In this document: one piece after another, positions 1-12,121 of the stretch
Position numbering within the stretch: position 1 is the first letter of the stretch
How the letters are laid out: each line of letters begins with the position of its first letter
Source of the DNA: Dryas octopetala
Taxonomy: Eukaryota; Streptophyta; Magnoliopsida; Rosales; Rosaceae
Reading direction: 5' to 3'
NCBI GenBank assembly: GCA_963921425.1
Contig: OY992835.1
Location: 21,328,001-21,392,000 of the forward strand
Length of the DNA stretch: 64,000 nt
Notes under the pieces: model-generated
Told to the model about the DNA's origin: nothing
Database searches by the model: none
Seen by the model: only the letters and a program-made list of their open reading frames with translations
Position numbers and translations under genes: made by a program

Positions 1-785
1 GCACAATAACCAACCTACAAGTTCGGCCTTTTTTGATATGTCCAAGAGAGAGCCCATACAAATTTAACATATATCAGTATCAATATTATAAGAGTACTGC
101 TATTTACACTTTTTTTTTTTTTGCACACATTTTTCTCTATTTTTCTGCTAACACACCTTTTATCCTTTTTTAAAATTTGATATTTCTTTTTACACACTCC
201 TTTCATTACCAAAATATTTCTCTTCTAAAACACACCCACCCCACCTCTCTCTCATCCCTCCCTTTCTCTCTTTGGCTTTTCAAGCCAGCGATACCCTTAC
301 ACAGAAAAACAAACAAACAAACAAATTTAACACCCACACGGCCACACCCACATCCACATGCACGCAGCCGCGTATGTCACCAAATTCGCCATTAGCGAAC
401 CTCCTCCTCCCTCTCCATCTCTTTTTTTCTTTATCTTCCTTCTCTTTATGTTTCTCTTTCCTCGTACTTTCTTTCTCACTCACCTAGCCCCATGTCCGGA
501 TAGAAAAGGAGGTCGGCGAAGTCAATAGAAGCTTCTAATCTGGAGGCTGGTGGTAGGTCGGGTTTGGCAGGGGCGGTGGGTCGCGGGGGGAGGGGAAGAA
601 GGAGGGGGTGGCGGGGGGAGGAAGAAGGAGGGGTAGGTCAGGCTAGCTAGGTTGGTGGGTTTGGGAGGGCGCAAGTGAAGGGGAATGAGGGGGAGGAAGG
701 AGGAGGGGGTCGATGGGGTGTGTTTGCAGAGAAAGACATAAAGGGAGAGAGGAGAGAAAGAGAAAGGGGTATGTGTTTTTTCACT

Positions 786-1438
786 GAGAGCTGTTATTTG
801 CACACATTTTTTCTCTTTTTTCTCCTATACACCACACACTTACCTCAAATTCAAAACCTCTCAACACACACCCAACCCATTACCAAAATACCCCAATTTC
901 ATTACACACCTCATCTTTCTCTGTCAACACACACCCACACACCTCTCCAACCTTCTCATCTGTCTCTCACCCCATCTTTCTCTTTCTACTCTCCCTCTTT
1001 CCCTCTCTCATTTTCTCTGTCAACATACACCCACACACCGTGACACCCCCCAACCTTCTCCCTTTCTTTCTCTGTCTCCTCTTCTCTGTATGAAGCGCAT
1101 CACCACCACGCAACACCACCTTGCACCACGCAACACCACCCCGCACCACTTTCTTTTCCCTTTCTCTCTCTCCTTTTTTCTGCATAGCGCGCAGCACCAC
1201 CCCGCACCTCTCTCTCTCTTCTCTTCTCTGAATGGCGCACTTCCACCACCAACCTAAGTAGACAACAACAAAAAATTTGGTGCAAGCGGTTCGGTGGACC
1301 AGTGCCGAACCCATCGGTTGTGTTCGGTAGGTACCCGCTGACAAAGCTGGTGTATTCGGCAGGTACATGTGAAACCGACGAGTTTGGCAGTAGTCTACCG
1401 AACCACCTGTGCCCAATTTTGTTTGGCTATCTGCTTGG

Positions 1439-1511
<73 letters not shown>

Positions 1512-1713
1512 AGGTGGTGGTGGTGGTTGTTTTGGCTCGGGTAGGGGGAAGAAGAAGAAGAAAAAAAAAGGGAATAGGGGGTGTGAACGTAAGAAAAAAG
1601 AGAAAGAGAGAGAGATAGAAAGAAGGAAGGGCTGTTTGGTCTTTTTTTTGGGTTTATTTTTTTTAATAGGGATGTACAAAAAGAAAAAAATTGGAGTGGA
1701 AATAGCAGCTCTC
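786..1713. mobile_element. Nested inverted-repeat DNA element of the same family, inner copy
   Basis: The left end starts GAGAGCTGTTATTTGCAC and the right end in reverse starts GAGAGCTGCTATTTCCAC, the same terminal motif as the enclosing element. A perfect 8 bp direct repeat, TTTTCACT, flanks it at 778-785 and 1714-1721. It therefore appears to have inserted into the older element. It contains the (GA)34 tract and a stretch around 1290-1420 with repeated CCGAAC/GTTCGG words that I do not recognise. No coding capacity is evident. Confidence 0.75.
1441..1508. repeat. (GA)34 microsatellite
   Basis: Thirty-four uninterrupted GA units are followed by AG-rich sequence to about 1630. It lies inside the inner inverted-repeat element. 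The open frames across it, such as Arg-Glu or Ser-Leu repeats, are artefacts of the dinucleotide tract. A tract this long is likely to vary in length between individuals. Confidence 0.97.
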
Positions 1714-1798
1714 TTTTCACTTTGATTTTTTTTTTATTTTTTTAAAAGAAGTGTTCAAAAAGAAAAAAAAAAGTGCAAATAGCAACACTCTATTATAA

Positions 1799-2232
1799 AC
1801 TGTAGCAACAGCAAAGGCCGAAGGGAATATGAGAAGGACTTGTTGTTTGTTTGTTTCTCGAAAATTGATGACAGAATTAAAAATATGGGCCGGTCAAATG
1901 TTGTCATCTACTAGACCTCGACCCAAAAGTTTATTGGGGTCAGATGAATCTTAAAAGCTCTATTGGGCCATCTAATGGGCCGAGTGAGTTAATAACCTTG
2001 GCATTTGAGTCATCTACGGACTTGTGTATCCCATCACAGACCAATCATATTTATACACGTATCCCCCCGCTATTGTACTCAAGTACTCCAAGAACCTTCA
2101 GCGCTAGTGGCGTAGACTGTAGTTGTACTTGTACCACCAAAGAAAAGCAACACCAAGGACAAAGAGGAGAGAAAACCCTAATTTTCTTTCAGAGAGATAG
2201 ACTAAGCGAAGAAGAAGAAGGTGAAGGAGAAG
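1799..2232 (+). promoter_or_regulatory. Promoter and 5' leader of the SUMO gene
   Basis: Sequence between the end of the mobile element and the SUMO start codon. It holds GGGCC/TGGGCC-type words around 1887-1981, a TATA-like TTTATAC near 2050, and a telo-box AAACCCTAAT at 2173-2182 in the presumed leader. Telo-boxes and site II words are common in promoters of plant housekeeping genes. The transcription start is not resolved. The insertion edge lies only about 430 bp from the start codon. Confidence 0.5.
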
Positions 2233-3605
<1,373 letters not shown>

Positions 3606-5063
3606 TAATATATCCTCTTATGAAAGGAAGTTGCTATTATTATATAGACCAACTGTGTTCTATGGATCTAGGTTATGAAGCACTAGGTTTTAGCTTTGTC
3701 TAGGATCTCTTTAACTACATCTCTTTTGAATAGGTTGCTCATTCCCAAAGATCTTTGTTAAAAATTGAAATTGTTGTGGGATTGTGAATCTAAAGTATTT
3801 TGTTATGGTTTCAAACTCTATCACGCTCTGCATTCTGGTTTTTATGGGTTTTGTTCAGTTTACCATTCCTGGTTCATTGAACCTCCTTTGGAAGAGTTGC
3901 AAAATTCAATCCACGTCGAATTTCATATGATTAATTGGATGTGGATAGTTGTTATACAATTCAGTTATGATATGAATTCTATATTCCTTAACAAATCAAG
4001 TGTGGATCAAAGTCCATCTAAATTTGTAGTAATCCGATTTGATATATAATTCATTACGTACCCTTAAATGTATAAATTTTTTCAATTACTTTATAGATGT
4101 GGATGTGGCGATTGCCATGGTTCTCACTCTATAGATACGCTCGTGGCCTAGACATTGCTCTCAATTACTGTTCTTGAGTTTTTGCACTTTATAATTAAAG
4201 TTTTCTTAAAAATGAGGTGGGATGAACAGAAAGGAATAATAATAGAAACAAGTCAACTTTTATATTAAGAGCAATTAAGAATTTAAGATTACAAATTACG
4301 CTTTTTTATCAAATTTTAATTACTCTAGAATTACTTAATAGTTAATATAGATATGGTATTAATTTAAGATCTTAAATACACTTAATTTTTAGCTAGATAA
4401 ATTTAAAATTGAAAACATAAAGTAGATGCAAATAAATTGAAAGATGAATTATCACATGTAAATCTCTTAATAAACCCCAATTTTAATATGATTTCGATCT
4501 GGAGGTTTCCAAATTCTGATCAAAATCAGATTTGAGTCTGAATATAATAATCACTGACATTTTTTTTTCTTTTGTTTTTTTGTTAATAACAGCATTCATT
4601 TGCACGCAACATTCCCTCAATCAACAGCACTAACAGACCAACAAAGTGAACAAGCAGCTTAAAGAAAGAAGAAATTATGTTTTCTTTGACACGATGAGTT
4701 AACCCAAAGTCATGTCCATGAGAAATAAGAATCCGTTGAATACAAGATGAACCAAGTCAAAATTCCTTATGATTACAATCCCTACCCTGAGGATATACAG
4801 GCTGCCCCTAAATGAAATTAACAAATGGAAACAAGAATAAAAAGAATTTACCAAAATGAAGCTCTTCCTATGGCAAGTAATACTAGCATGAGCACTACAT
4901 GCACAAGTGAAACACCTGCATGCCCTGTTCCTATGGTAGTAACAAGTAGTTACATCTCTTTCATGTTTCCCTCCAAATGCATCTCTTACATTGTTAAAGG
5001 TGTTTTTACTCTATATGACAGAGCGTGTCTTGATTTTGTTATCCTCCAAAAACTATACAAAGC
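3606..5063. other. Intergenic region between convergent genes
   Basis: This holds the 3' untranslated regions of SUMO (+) and of the membrane-protein gene (-). It is AT-rich, especially 4200-4570. I see no further gene, RNA or bounded repeat here. The open frame at 3765-4049 has no splice context or recognisable product. Confidence 0.6.
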
Positions 5064-8000
5064 TTATTCAAGGTCAAGTTTCCTCCTCACTTGTATCTGC
5101 AGAGCCAAAACAAAAATAATATGTTTAAGAACATGTGTGATTCTACAGAATTATCTGCTCAAGAATTGGAGATACATGGAGACTTAGCAACTGAGGAACA
5201 ATAAAATCACTTTTTCTTAAAGTCATTGGGAAAAACAGTTCTACAAATTAGAATCAGAAAATCTGTAGATACATAACACCCAAATTGTACAAGTACTGTG
5301 CATCTGTTTGTGTGGGTGTGTTTGCAGTAACTGTGAAACGCGTGTATGCAAATGTTTGTGCATGTGCCAAACAAGCGTGTTCCTGTACTACAATCCTGTG
5401 CAGGAAAGCAAAACCCATAATCCAAAATTCACACATTAGACTACTAACCTCATTTTGGGTCTCAACAGTCGGACCGGTGCATCTTGACCATCTTAAATCT
5501 TCACGCTGTGATCTCTGCTGGGTCTCAACAGTCGGGCTAGTACATCTTGAACGTATTGAATCTTCGCACTGTGATCTCTGCTGGGTCTCAACAGTCGGGT
5601 TAGTATATCTTGAACGTCTTGAATCTTCACGCTGTGATCTCTGCTGGGTCTCAATAGTCGGGCTAGTACATCTTGAACGTCTTGAATATTCATGCTGTGA
5701 TCTCTGCTGGATCTCAATAGTCGGGCTAGTAATACTTGAACGTCTTAAATCTTCACGCTGTGATCTCTGCTGGGTCTCAAATGTTGGACTAGTACATCTT
5801 GAATGTCTTGAATCTTCACACCGTGATCTCTGGGTTTGTCCCAGTAATCTACTGAGAAACTCTTGTATATGATTATAAATGCTGTTACCATGACATAAAA
5901 TAATCATTACATGGGCAGGCTTATCGAAACAATCATACAAAGGTCTAAAATTTTAAAGACAATTATTTAGAATTGCAGACCGGAAGAAATGGATATTATT
6001 CGTCATGCTATGAGAAGGAAGCCAGCAATGGAAGTTTAAGGAAGTTAAAGTCAACAAAATTATCTTACCACTTTAATTTTTTATATTTAAAAATACTATT
6101 TAAAAAAAGGGGGAGATAGACTTCATATTTTATTATTTTAGAACGAAATAGTTAATAAATAGTACATAATTTAGAATCTGTAGTGAAGCATTCTTGTAGA
6201 CTCGGTTTCCCATCAAAACTATGATGGACATAATAAATCCAAGCTGGAATATTTAGCTCTATCAAAGATCAGCAAATCTGAGTTACCAGCTCCTTAAAGG
6301 ATTCTCAATAGGTCTCTAAGATCAATTTGGGGAAGCCTTGTGGACCAAGGAGAAGACAATATCCAAGGATAGAGGACAAAGTAAAGCTTGTGAAACAGAA
6401 GATGCGATGAAGACTATTGTACAAGTCAAAAAATGCCTAAAAGAAAAATTTCTAGAGTACCAACCCAAGAATCTGGGAGGACAAAAGCTTACTGGGAGAA
6501 TATTGGCCAAGGAAAATATGCCTTCACTTATCTTATTAGGCTGTTACGAGTTCTCATGGTCAATCCAAAGTACCAAACCCAATTCTAAAAAATCTTATTC
6601 ATCTTTATCTTGTAAACAATTGCTAAGTGCTAACCTGAGATCACACCATACATATACAGTATGCTACTCTCAAATTTTCACTTTGGCCTAAATATCTAAT
6701 TGATTTAATGGCAGTGTAAACAATTAAGAAAATCCCCAAAAATCCAAATTTAATAATTGCTCCAATGTGAAACTAAAAATATAAGTGCCTCAGTACAGAG
6801 CCATATCTGACTTCAACCATGAAACTTTCTAAAGATGCACAAATTCACTACCACATTCTATCCTAGCCATCAAATAAGGTCTAATCATGGCCTAAGCAAC
6901 CATGACATATGTGTGCATTTAAAATATACAGAGCAGAAAATTGCAGATCACTAAGAGAGATGAAAGTAGTGCTAAAGAAAACTATAAGCACACCTAAGGC
7001 GATGCCTGTTACAAGCTGTGAAGAAAGCGACAAAACCGTTCAATATACTCCTGACAGCACGGAAAACCTGAAACACAAAAAGTGATCAATAAAACCATTT
7101 ACCTGACAATGTCATGCATCAGAAACTGAAATTGTATACTTATCTTACAACCTGAGAGAAAAGGTCATTCCAAAGTGAACGCCACATGGAAACTTCATAC
7201 GTCCTCACTGTTGCCTGAGAGGCCGAAGCAAACTGGAATATGCTGCTAATAAACTGCCATATGTCTCTAAGCATATCACATATATAGGCACAAAGAAAAG
7301 CTATGAAATTGGCTAGTGCAAGGACCACACGAATTGGAGCATAGAGCATTTCCCAAAGTATCCTAAACATAGGGTAAACGATGGAAGTTGCTGCAATACA
7401 ATGCAAACAAGAGCACATGCGATTAATACAAGAATTTTGTATATTGTATGATGTCACTCATAATATAACTTACAAAAATTGAGTAATCTAAAACATTTGA
7501 TGACCTACCAATGCTCCAGATGGCTGAAAGAAGAAACCATATTGGAAACAGTAAAACCTCTAGGAGTTCCCCCACTAGATCGCAAGAAGACCCTATCAGA
7601 ATCCAAATGAATGAAAAAAGGCTCTCTAATACTCCAATAAACACAGTCCATACTGGAAGGAGGAATCCAAAACACTCCAAAAGAGGTTCTACTGGCTGAG
7701 CAAGAACTGAAAGAAAGGATCGAGTGGTACTCCTGATTGTCAGAAACCACTGAACAGCCTTCTGAGAGTTATGTAGAAATAGCATTGTTCCCAAGTATCT
7801 GATCCTTGTAATCATCTCCCAGGTCTCTATCCAATCAAATAGAGGTCCAAAAAGGCGAGAGGCAGTTACCTTGAGAACTGGAACATTTTTGTATAGGTCA
7901 TAAAATCCTATTAGAACAGTGACAACTGAGATCAGCACATATAAAGCTCTTGCCAGAGGGCACATCCATGGGCGATAGATATGGCAAAATCCTGGGTAAG

Positions 8001-10764
8001 ACTGAAGAAAGATAGCCCAAGACGGAAGCCCAGTCTCTAGCAAAGTCAGTAACCGGATATCAGACATTATTATTTCTCTTAGTTTAAATGGGAGGTCGCG
8101 ATCATTGAACCTGAACAAAATCAACACATCGCTGTACTGGGTAGCTTCAACAGCATCTTCACAGTCACTGTTATAGCTATTCACAGGCACTGGTATGGCT
8201 TCAACAGCATCTTCACAGTCACTGGTATAACTAGTCACAGGCACTGGTATAGCTTCAACAGCATCTTCACAGTAGGTCTTCAGAGTCCCTGGTATAGAAT
8301 CTTCCCTGTACTGGGTAGCTTCAAAGGTATCTTCACAGTCACTGGTAAAGGCCTTCACAGCCACTGCTGTAGCATCTTCTCTGTACTTGGTAGCTTCAAC
8401 AACATTTTCAGAGTCACTGGTAGAGGTCTCAGAGTTTGGCATTTCCTCAGAATGAATATCAACTCCAACTCCAGTACTAATCGGCTTGGTTACTTTCCTT
8501 CTCTTATAAGGTCCAGTAGGTGGGGGTGATGTATGAGGAATACTGATCCCTTTTTCACTGGTTGCAGAGTATACATTAAAGTTGCTTCTTATGCAGTGGA
8601 GAGAATTTTCACCAATAGACAGATTATTATAGCAGATATTTTCGTCATCATCAACTGGCATAGTTACTGGATCTTCTTCGGCATCATAGAAGACCTCTCC
8701 TGGAAAAGATAGAAAAAAAAAATCATTGAATGCTCATTTCACTTGGTATTTGAGAAATACAATAGCTCCAGCTGCCATCAAGTAGCAACAAATAAAATCT
8801 AACACTTTCTGCAGATAAAGAATTCTCAGAATATATATTCATCCAAATTTTGTAATAAACCAGAAAAGTAAAAACGTCCAAAAGCAAATTCTCTCTGTGC
8901 TTCATGGGATCCATGAATTCAAGCCTTTCAGGTTTGTATGTCAAATATAGCAGGGACAGGGTGGCAGCTGCTACTTATCACTTTTGTCATTCGGTCACAT
9001 GCAACAGCAACACCCATGTAGAGACTACTTTGAATGCTCCCACCAGTTCTGGATAGAAGTCATGTAAAGATTGTGTCCAATAATGTTTCAAAAACTTAAG
9101 GTGTGAGGCATCCAATGTTAAGCTCCATGCTTGCATGGAACATGCTTACATAACAGCATGTTATTTTACCTACAGCACTTTATTTAACCTAATAAGAATT
9201 TGCTTCCATGTACATCAATTTTTAACAGGTTTTATTAATTTCATGTGTGGCAGCCAATACTGAGTTGGACTACAAGAGAGATAGTATACAGGGGAAAGAT
9301 TGGAAATTACATATTTAAGGTGGAATCCCTTTACAGACCATCCAGGCACTCAGCCCTCTGCTCTAAGAGGATTACCCACGTACCTATTAAACAAAGTCTC
9401 AGATGATCTCACATTCTAAGTGAATGTATTCCTGCTTGTGTTACAATTTTCTAAACTTAATATCATCAAGCAGATCATCAGAAATTGTTGTTTTCCTATT
9501 CAAATGAGGAATCATGAGGGAAAAGAACACTACCTATGGCAGAATTCAGATACTCTTTCAACCGTAGCTTCTCAGAGTCTGTTCCAGAGAACCATGAAGA
9601 CATACAGCTTGCAGCTTGAGAAATACTGTCAAATTCCCATCTTTGCATGAATTTAGCCTCTATAGCCAGCGACGTATGAGTCTACAAGGGACAAACAAAA
9701 CCATAGAACCAACAGCACTTACAATGTACTACAAACAACAGTTCAAGGATATTAAGAGGGGATGATACCTGAAGCTCATTGAAGTAATTAATACCTCGAA
9801 CATTGCTCCATGCAACTTCAAATACAATAAAACCGTACAAGGTCCTACGCAACTCCTTGCTTAAAAGCAAAGAATTCCGCAGTTTCTTTACAGGTAGCAA
9901 AACCCTCTTCTGAGACAGTGTTTGTGCATTGGATTTGATGAACGAGAACCACCTAACAAACTTTTTTGGTTTACCAGTGCTGGGTCTGGAGCAAGCATCC
10001 TTTCCTTGCTTTCTCTCCTTCCGTCCTTTAGTGTTAGCAAAAGGAGATAACCTTGACTGAAAAATTGAACCAAACTAAACTTTATCCCACCATCCCAATT
10101 GAATTAAAAACAAATAAGTTCAACATTATGGAGGGGTGTACTAAGCGACCTTGGTAACCATCAATTGCCAGAAGTGTTGTGCTGACCGTGATCCTAGGTC
10201 CCTCAGCCATGGCCGATTGTCCACCAAGATATAGAATTTCTTACTTTCAGGGGCAAGGAAAAGGCTGAGGTCCGAAAGGTAAGACTGCAAGTCTCTGCAA
10301 TCATACAGTACAAACACTAAACTTTACTATTTATTTAAAAAAAACAAAAAACAAAACACGAAAACAAAAACAGCAGTACAGCATATTCAGCAGATGAACA
10401 AACAAGCATAATGTTTTCTCTGCGTTTAGCATTACTATATTACAATCCCAATTCACAACATATTCACAAAACTAGAGCTGGAAATTGAAAAACAGCATCA
10501 AGCCAACTTCACTTGTCAGTTGACCTGGTTGTGAGTATCAAGCAATTAACTTTATGCCATAAAACCCAAAATTAAGGTTGATAAACTACTTCTGGCACAT
10601 ACTCAACCTGCTTGTTGCCTCAAAACGGAATGAACATTGAGAATTAAGAAAGTAATAAACAAAAGGATTCGAATTTAGGTAGTAAAATACGATTTTGAAG
10701 AATGTTACCCAATTTGCAAACTCGTCAGGGGGAAGATGCACCGGCGATCGTCAGCATTCCCCAT
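5064..10764 (-). CDS. Unrecognised plant multi-pass membrane protein with C-terminal tandem repeats, 868 aa
   Basis: I do not recognise a named family. Nine exons join in frame: 10709-10764, 10150-10294, 9769-10056, 9534-9681, 7509-8699, 7152-7390, 6994-7067, 5449-5881 and 5064-5096. The start MGNADDRRC is the first ATG, and a 5'UTR intron is likely at about 10801-10934. Residues 1-60 look folded (YILVDNRPWLRDLG). A basic stretch follows (about 68-95). An acidic, repeat-like region lies at about 290-410 (SDCEDAVEAIPVPV units). Hydrophobic segments lie near 445-465, 545-605, 625-650 and 690-710, suggesting a membrane domain. Residues about 730-855 are six 21-residue repeats (ETQQRSQREDSRRSR-like), highly charged and probably disordered. 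The last exon encodes only IQVRRKLDLE. Exon joining is well supported by phase; function is unknown. Confidence 0.85.
5457..5834 (-). repeat. Six in-frame 63 bp tandem repeats in exon 8 of the membrane-protein gene
   Basis: On the plus strand the word GGGTCTCAACAGTCGG or a close variant recurs at 5457, 5520, 5583, 5646, 5709 and 5772, exactly 63 bp apart. On the coding strand each unit gives 21 residues (consensus ETQQRSQREDSRRSRCTSPTV, shown as 15+6 residues), so changes in copy number keep the frame. Units differ by a few substitutions each, so the array is not brand new. It lies within one exon and is translated. Confidence 0.95.
8110..8470 (-). repeat. Degenerate acidic repeats within exon 5 of the membrane-protein gene
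   Basis: Coding units of the pattern SDCEDAVEA followed by IPVPVTSY or TQYRED recur about five times. On the plus strand this appears as recurrent CTTCACAGTCACTG and GTAGCTTCAAC words. Two units near 8150-8230 are almost identical, which suggests recent unequal exchange. The stretch is rich in Asp, Glu, Ser and Thr and lies before the hydrophobic domain. Confidence 0.8.
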
Positions 10765-11120
10765 CAAAATCACGCTTTGTGCTCAATTTACCACCAATCG
10801 CTGCTTCAAACAATTCACAATTATATAATTATTATAATGCACAATCAAACATATAAACATATATGAATGTATGCATCATGTATGTATGTATGTATGCATG
10901 TGAGAAGAGAGAGAGAGAGAAGGAGAGAGAGGACCTTGTTGTTGATGAAGAAGGGAATTCCATAGAAAGAAGAGAAAGCAATCACCGGCGAGCTTCATAA
11001 CAAAGACAAAGGCACGCCGAGAGAGAGAGGATGACGAGAGTCCACGCTGGACGAATCAAGGGTGAGGATTGGAGGACGGCAGCAGAGGAACCGCATAAAG
11101 GCCGTTAAGATTTCAGAGCA
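10765..11120 (-). promoter_or_regulatory. 5' leader and promoter of the membrane-protein gene
   Basis: Read on the minus strand, a likely 5'UTR exon ends at about 10935 with AG|GTCCTC, and an acceptor GAAGCAG at about 10800 leads to the exon with the start codon. The leader has a short GA tract and TGTA repeats at about 10866-10925. The sharp T-run near 11136-11150 marks the start of AT-rich intergenic sequence. The transcription start is not resolved. Confidence 0.4.
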
Positions 11121-11859
11121 AGCTTTCCTTTTTATCTTTTTTTTTTTTTTTAATGTTTGATTAATTTTTGGTCTTTATGGGTTGCTTGGATTGGGAGGCG
11201 AGAAGAGGCGAGTCGTGGTGAGTCGTGTCCGATGGAGGAGAGGGGAGAGCGGTTGGACTCGTCTCTGGAAATTTATGAGGAAGAGGAGGCGGTGAGGGCT
11301 GAAGAGGAAGGGAGGCGGAGGGTAAATTGGTAAATTCCAGCTGCGGATCTCAGGCTTCCCGCCAGCACCTTCATTGTCCTTTGCAGATAGGAAAACAATG
11401 AATTGGAAAGTCACACAAATTTCCAAAACACATCCCGGAAACGGAAAACTAACCAAAACTTGCAAGTAACCGCGCGACATGCGTGTCCCGAGATATTATC
11501 GCCTGTGTTCGTTTACATCTTATTTACCGTGTCTACGTTTTTTCTTTTTTCTTTTTTTTTTTAATAGAACTATGTTAAAAAACATTGGGTTTAAAAGCGC
11601 GTGTCTGACACTGCTTTGCTGAGTGTACGTGGTACAGTGGTACTATATTTGGATAACAAAGCGAGTATCAAGTAGGTGCCTAGTATATGCTCATGAGTCA
11701 TAATTGTTCCTTGCATGCTTGACTTTAAATTTATGAGGGTCCATTTATGGTAACCAAGCTTTAAATGCATATGGCAAAGAGGTTGAGGTTCGATCCTAAA
11801 TGCTTTTTTGCATTCACTTTGAAATGTGTGATGGAATTTATTTAGAAAATTAAAAACCA

Positions 11860-12121
11860 AATTGATCTTGGATATTATAATCATAAATATTTATATAAAT
11901 GATATAATTAAAATATTATGAACAAAATTGAATCACACTTTTGAAGATTTTACCTTTTATTGTGTGATGGTGTGTCTACATAATCTCCTTAATTGATCTT
12001 GAATATCATAGTCATGAATATTTATATAAACAATATAATTAAAATATTATGAACAAAATGGAATCAGAGTTCTTAGGGTTTTACCTTTGTTGTGTGATCA
12101 TGTCAACGTAATCTTCTTAAT
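11860..12121. repeat. 131 bp tandem duplication, two units
   Basis: The word AATTGATCTTG occurs at 11860 and 11991, and both units continue with a matching AT-rich series (ATATTTATATAA, then AATTAAAATATTATGAAC, then GTGTGATSRTGT). Identity is high but not perfect. It is noncoding and of unknown origin. Confidence 0.85.

Larger units (their letters stand above)
92..1790. mobile_element. Nonautonomous inverted-repeat DNA element (Mutator-like), outer copy
   Basis: The two ends are inverted repeats: the left begins GAGTACTGCTATTTACAC and the right, read in reverse, begins GAGTGTTGCTATTTGCAC. Both continue into T-rich tracts. The element is bounded by a perfect 8 bp direct repeat, TATTATAA, at 84-91 and 1791-1798, which I read as the target-site duplication. 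No transposase-like frame is visible inside. The interior is purine/pyrimidine-biased and carries a second element of the same family (786-1713). Without the nested copy the element would be about 0.76 kb. Long AT-rich termini and an 8-9 bp duplication fit Mutator-like MITEs, but the superfamily is inferred. Confidence 0.75.

Noticed and set aside
1302-1725. Long open frames in several phases across the GA tract
   Set aside because: They are read-through of a dinucleotide repeat inside a mobile element and encode Arg-Glu or Ser-Leu runs.
5457-5834. CRISPR-like regular array
   Set aside because: The 63 bp units are contiguous tandem repeats in a translated exon, with no spacers, in a plant nuclear gene.
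5285-5872. 195-codon plus-strand frame over the tandem repeats
   Set aside because: It is the antisense shadow of exon 8. The minus-strand frame joins to flanking exons with correct phase.
11175-11480. Possible small protein on the minus strand
   Set aside because: Compositionally biased frame (Pro/Ser/Leu) with no domain, splice context or neighbour support.
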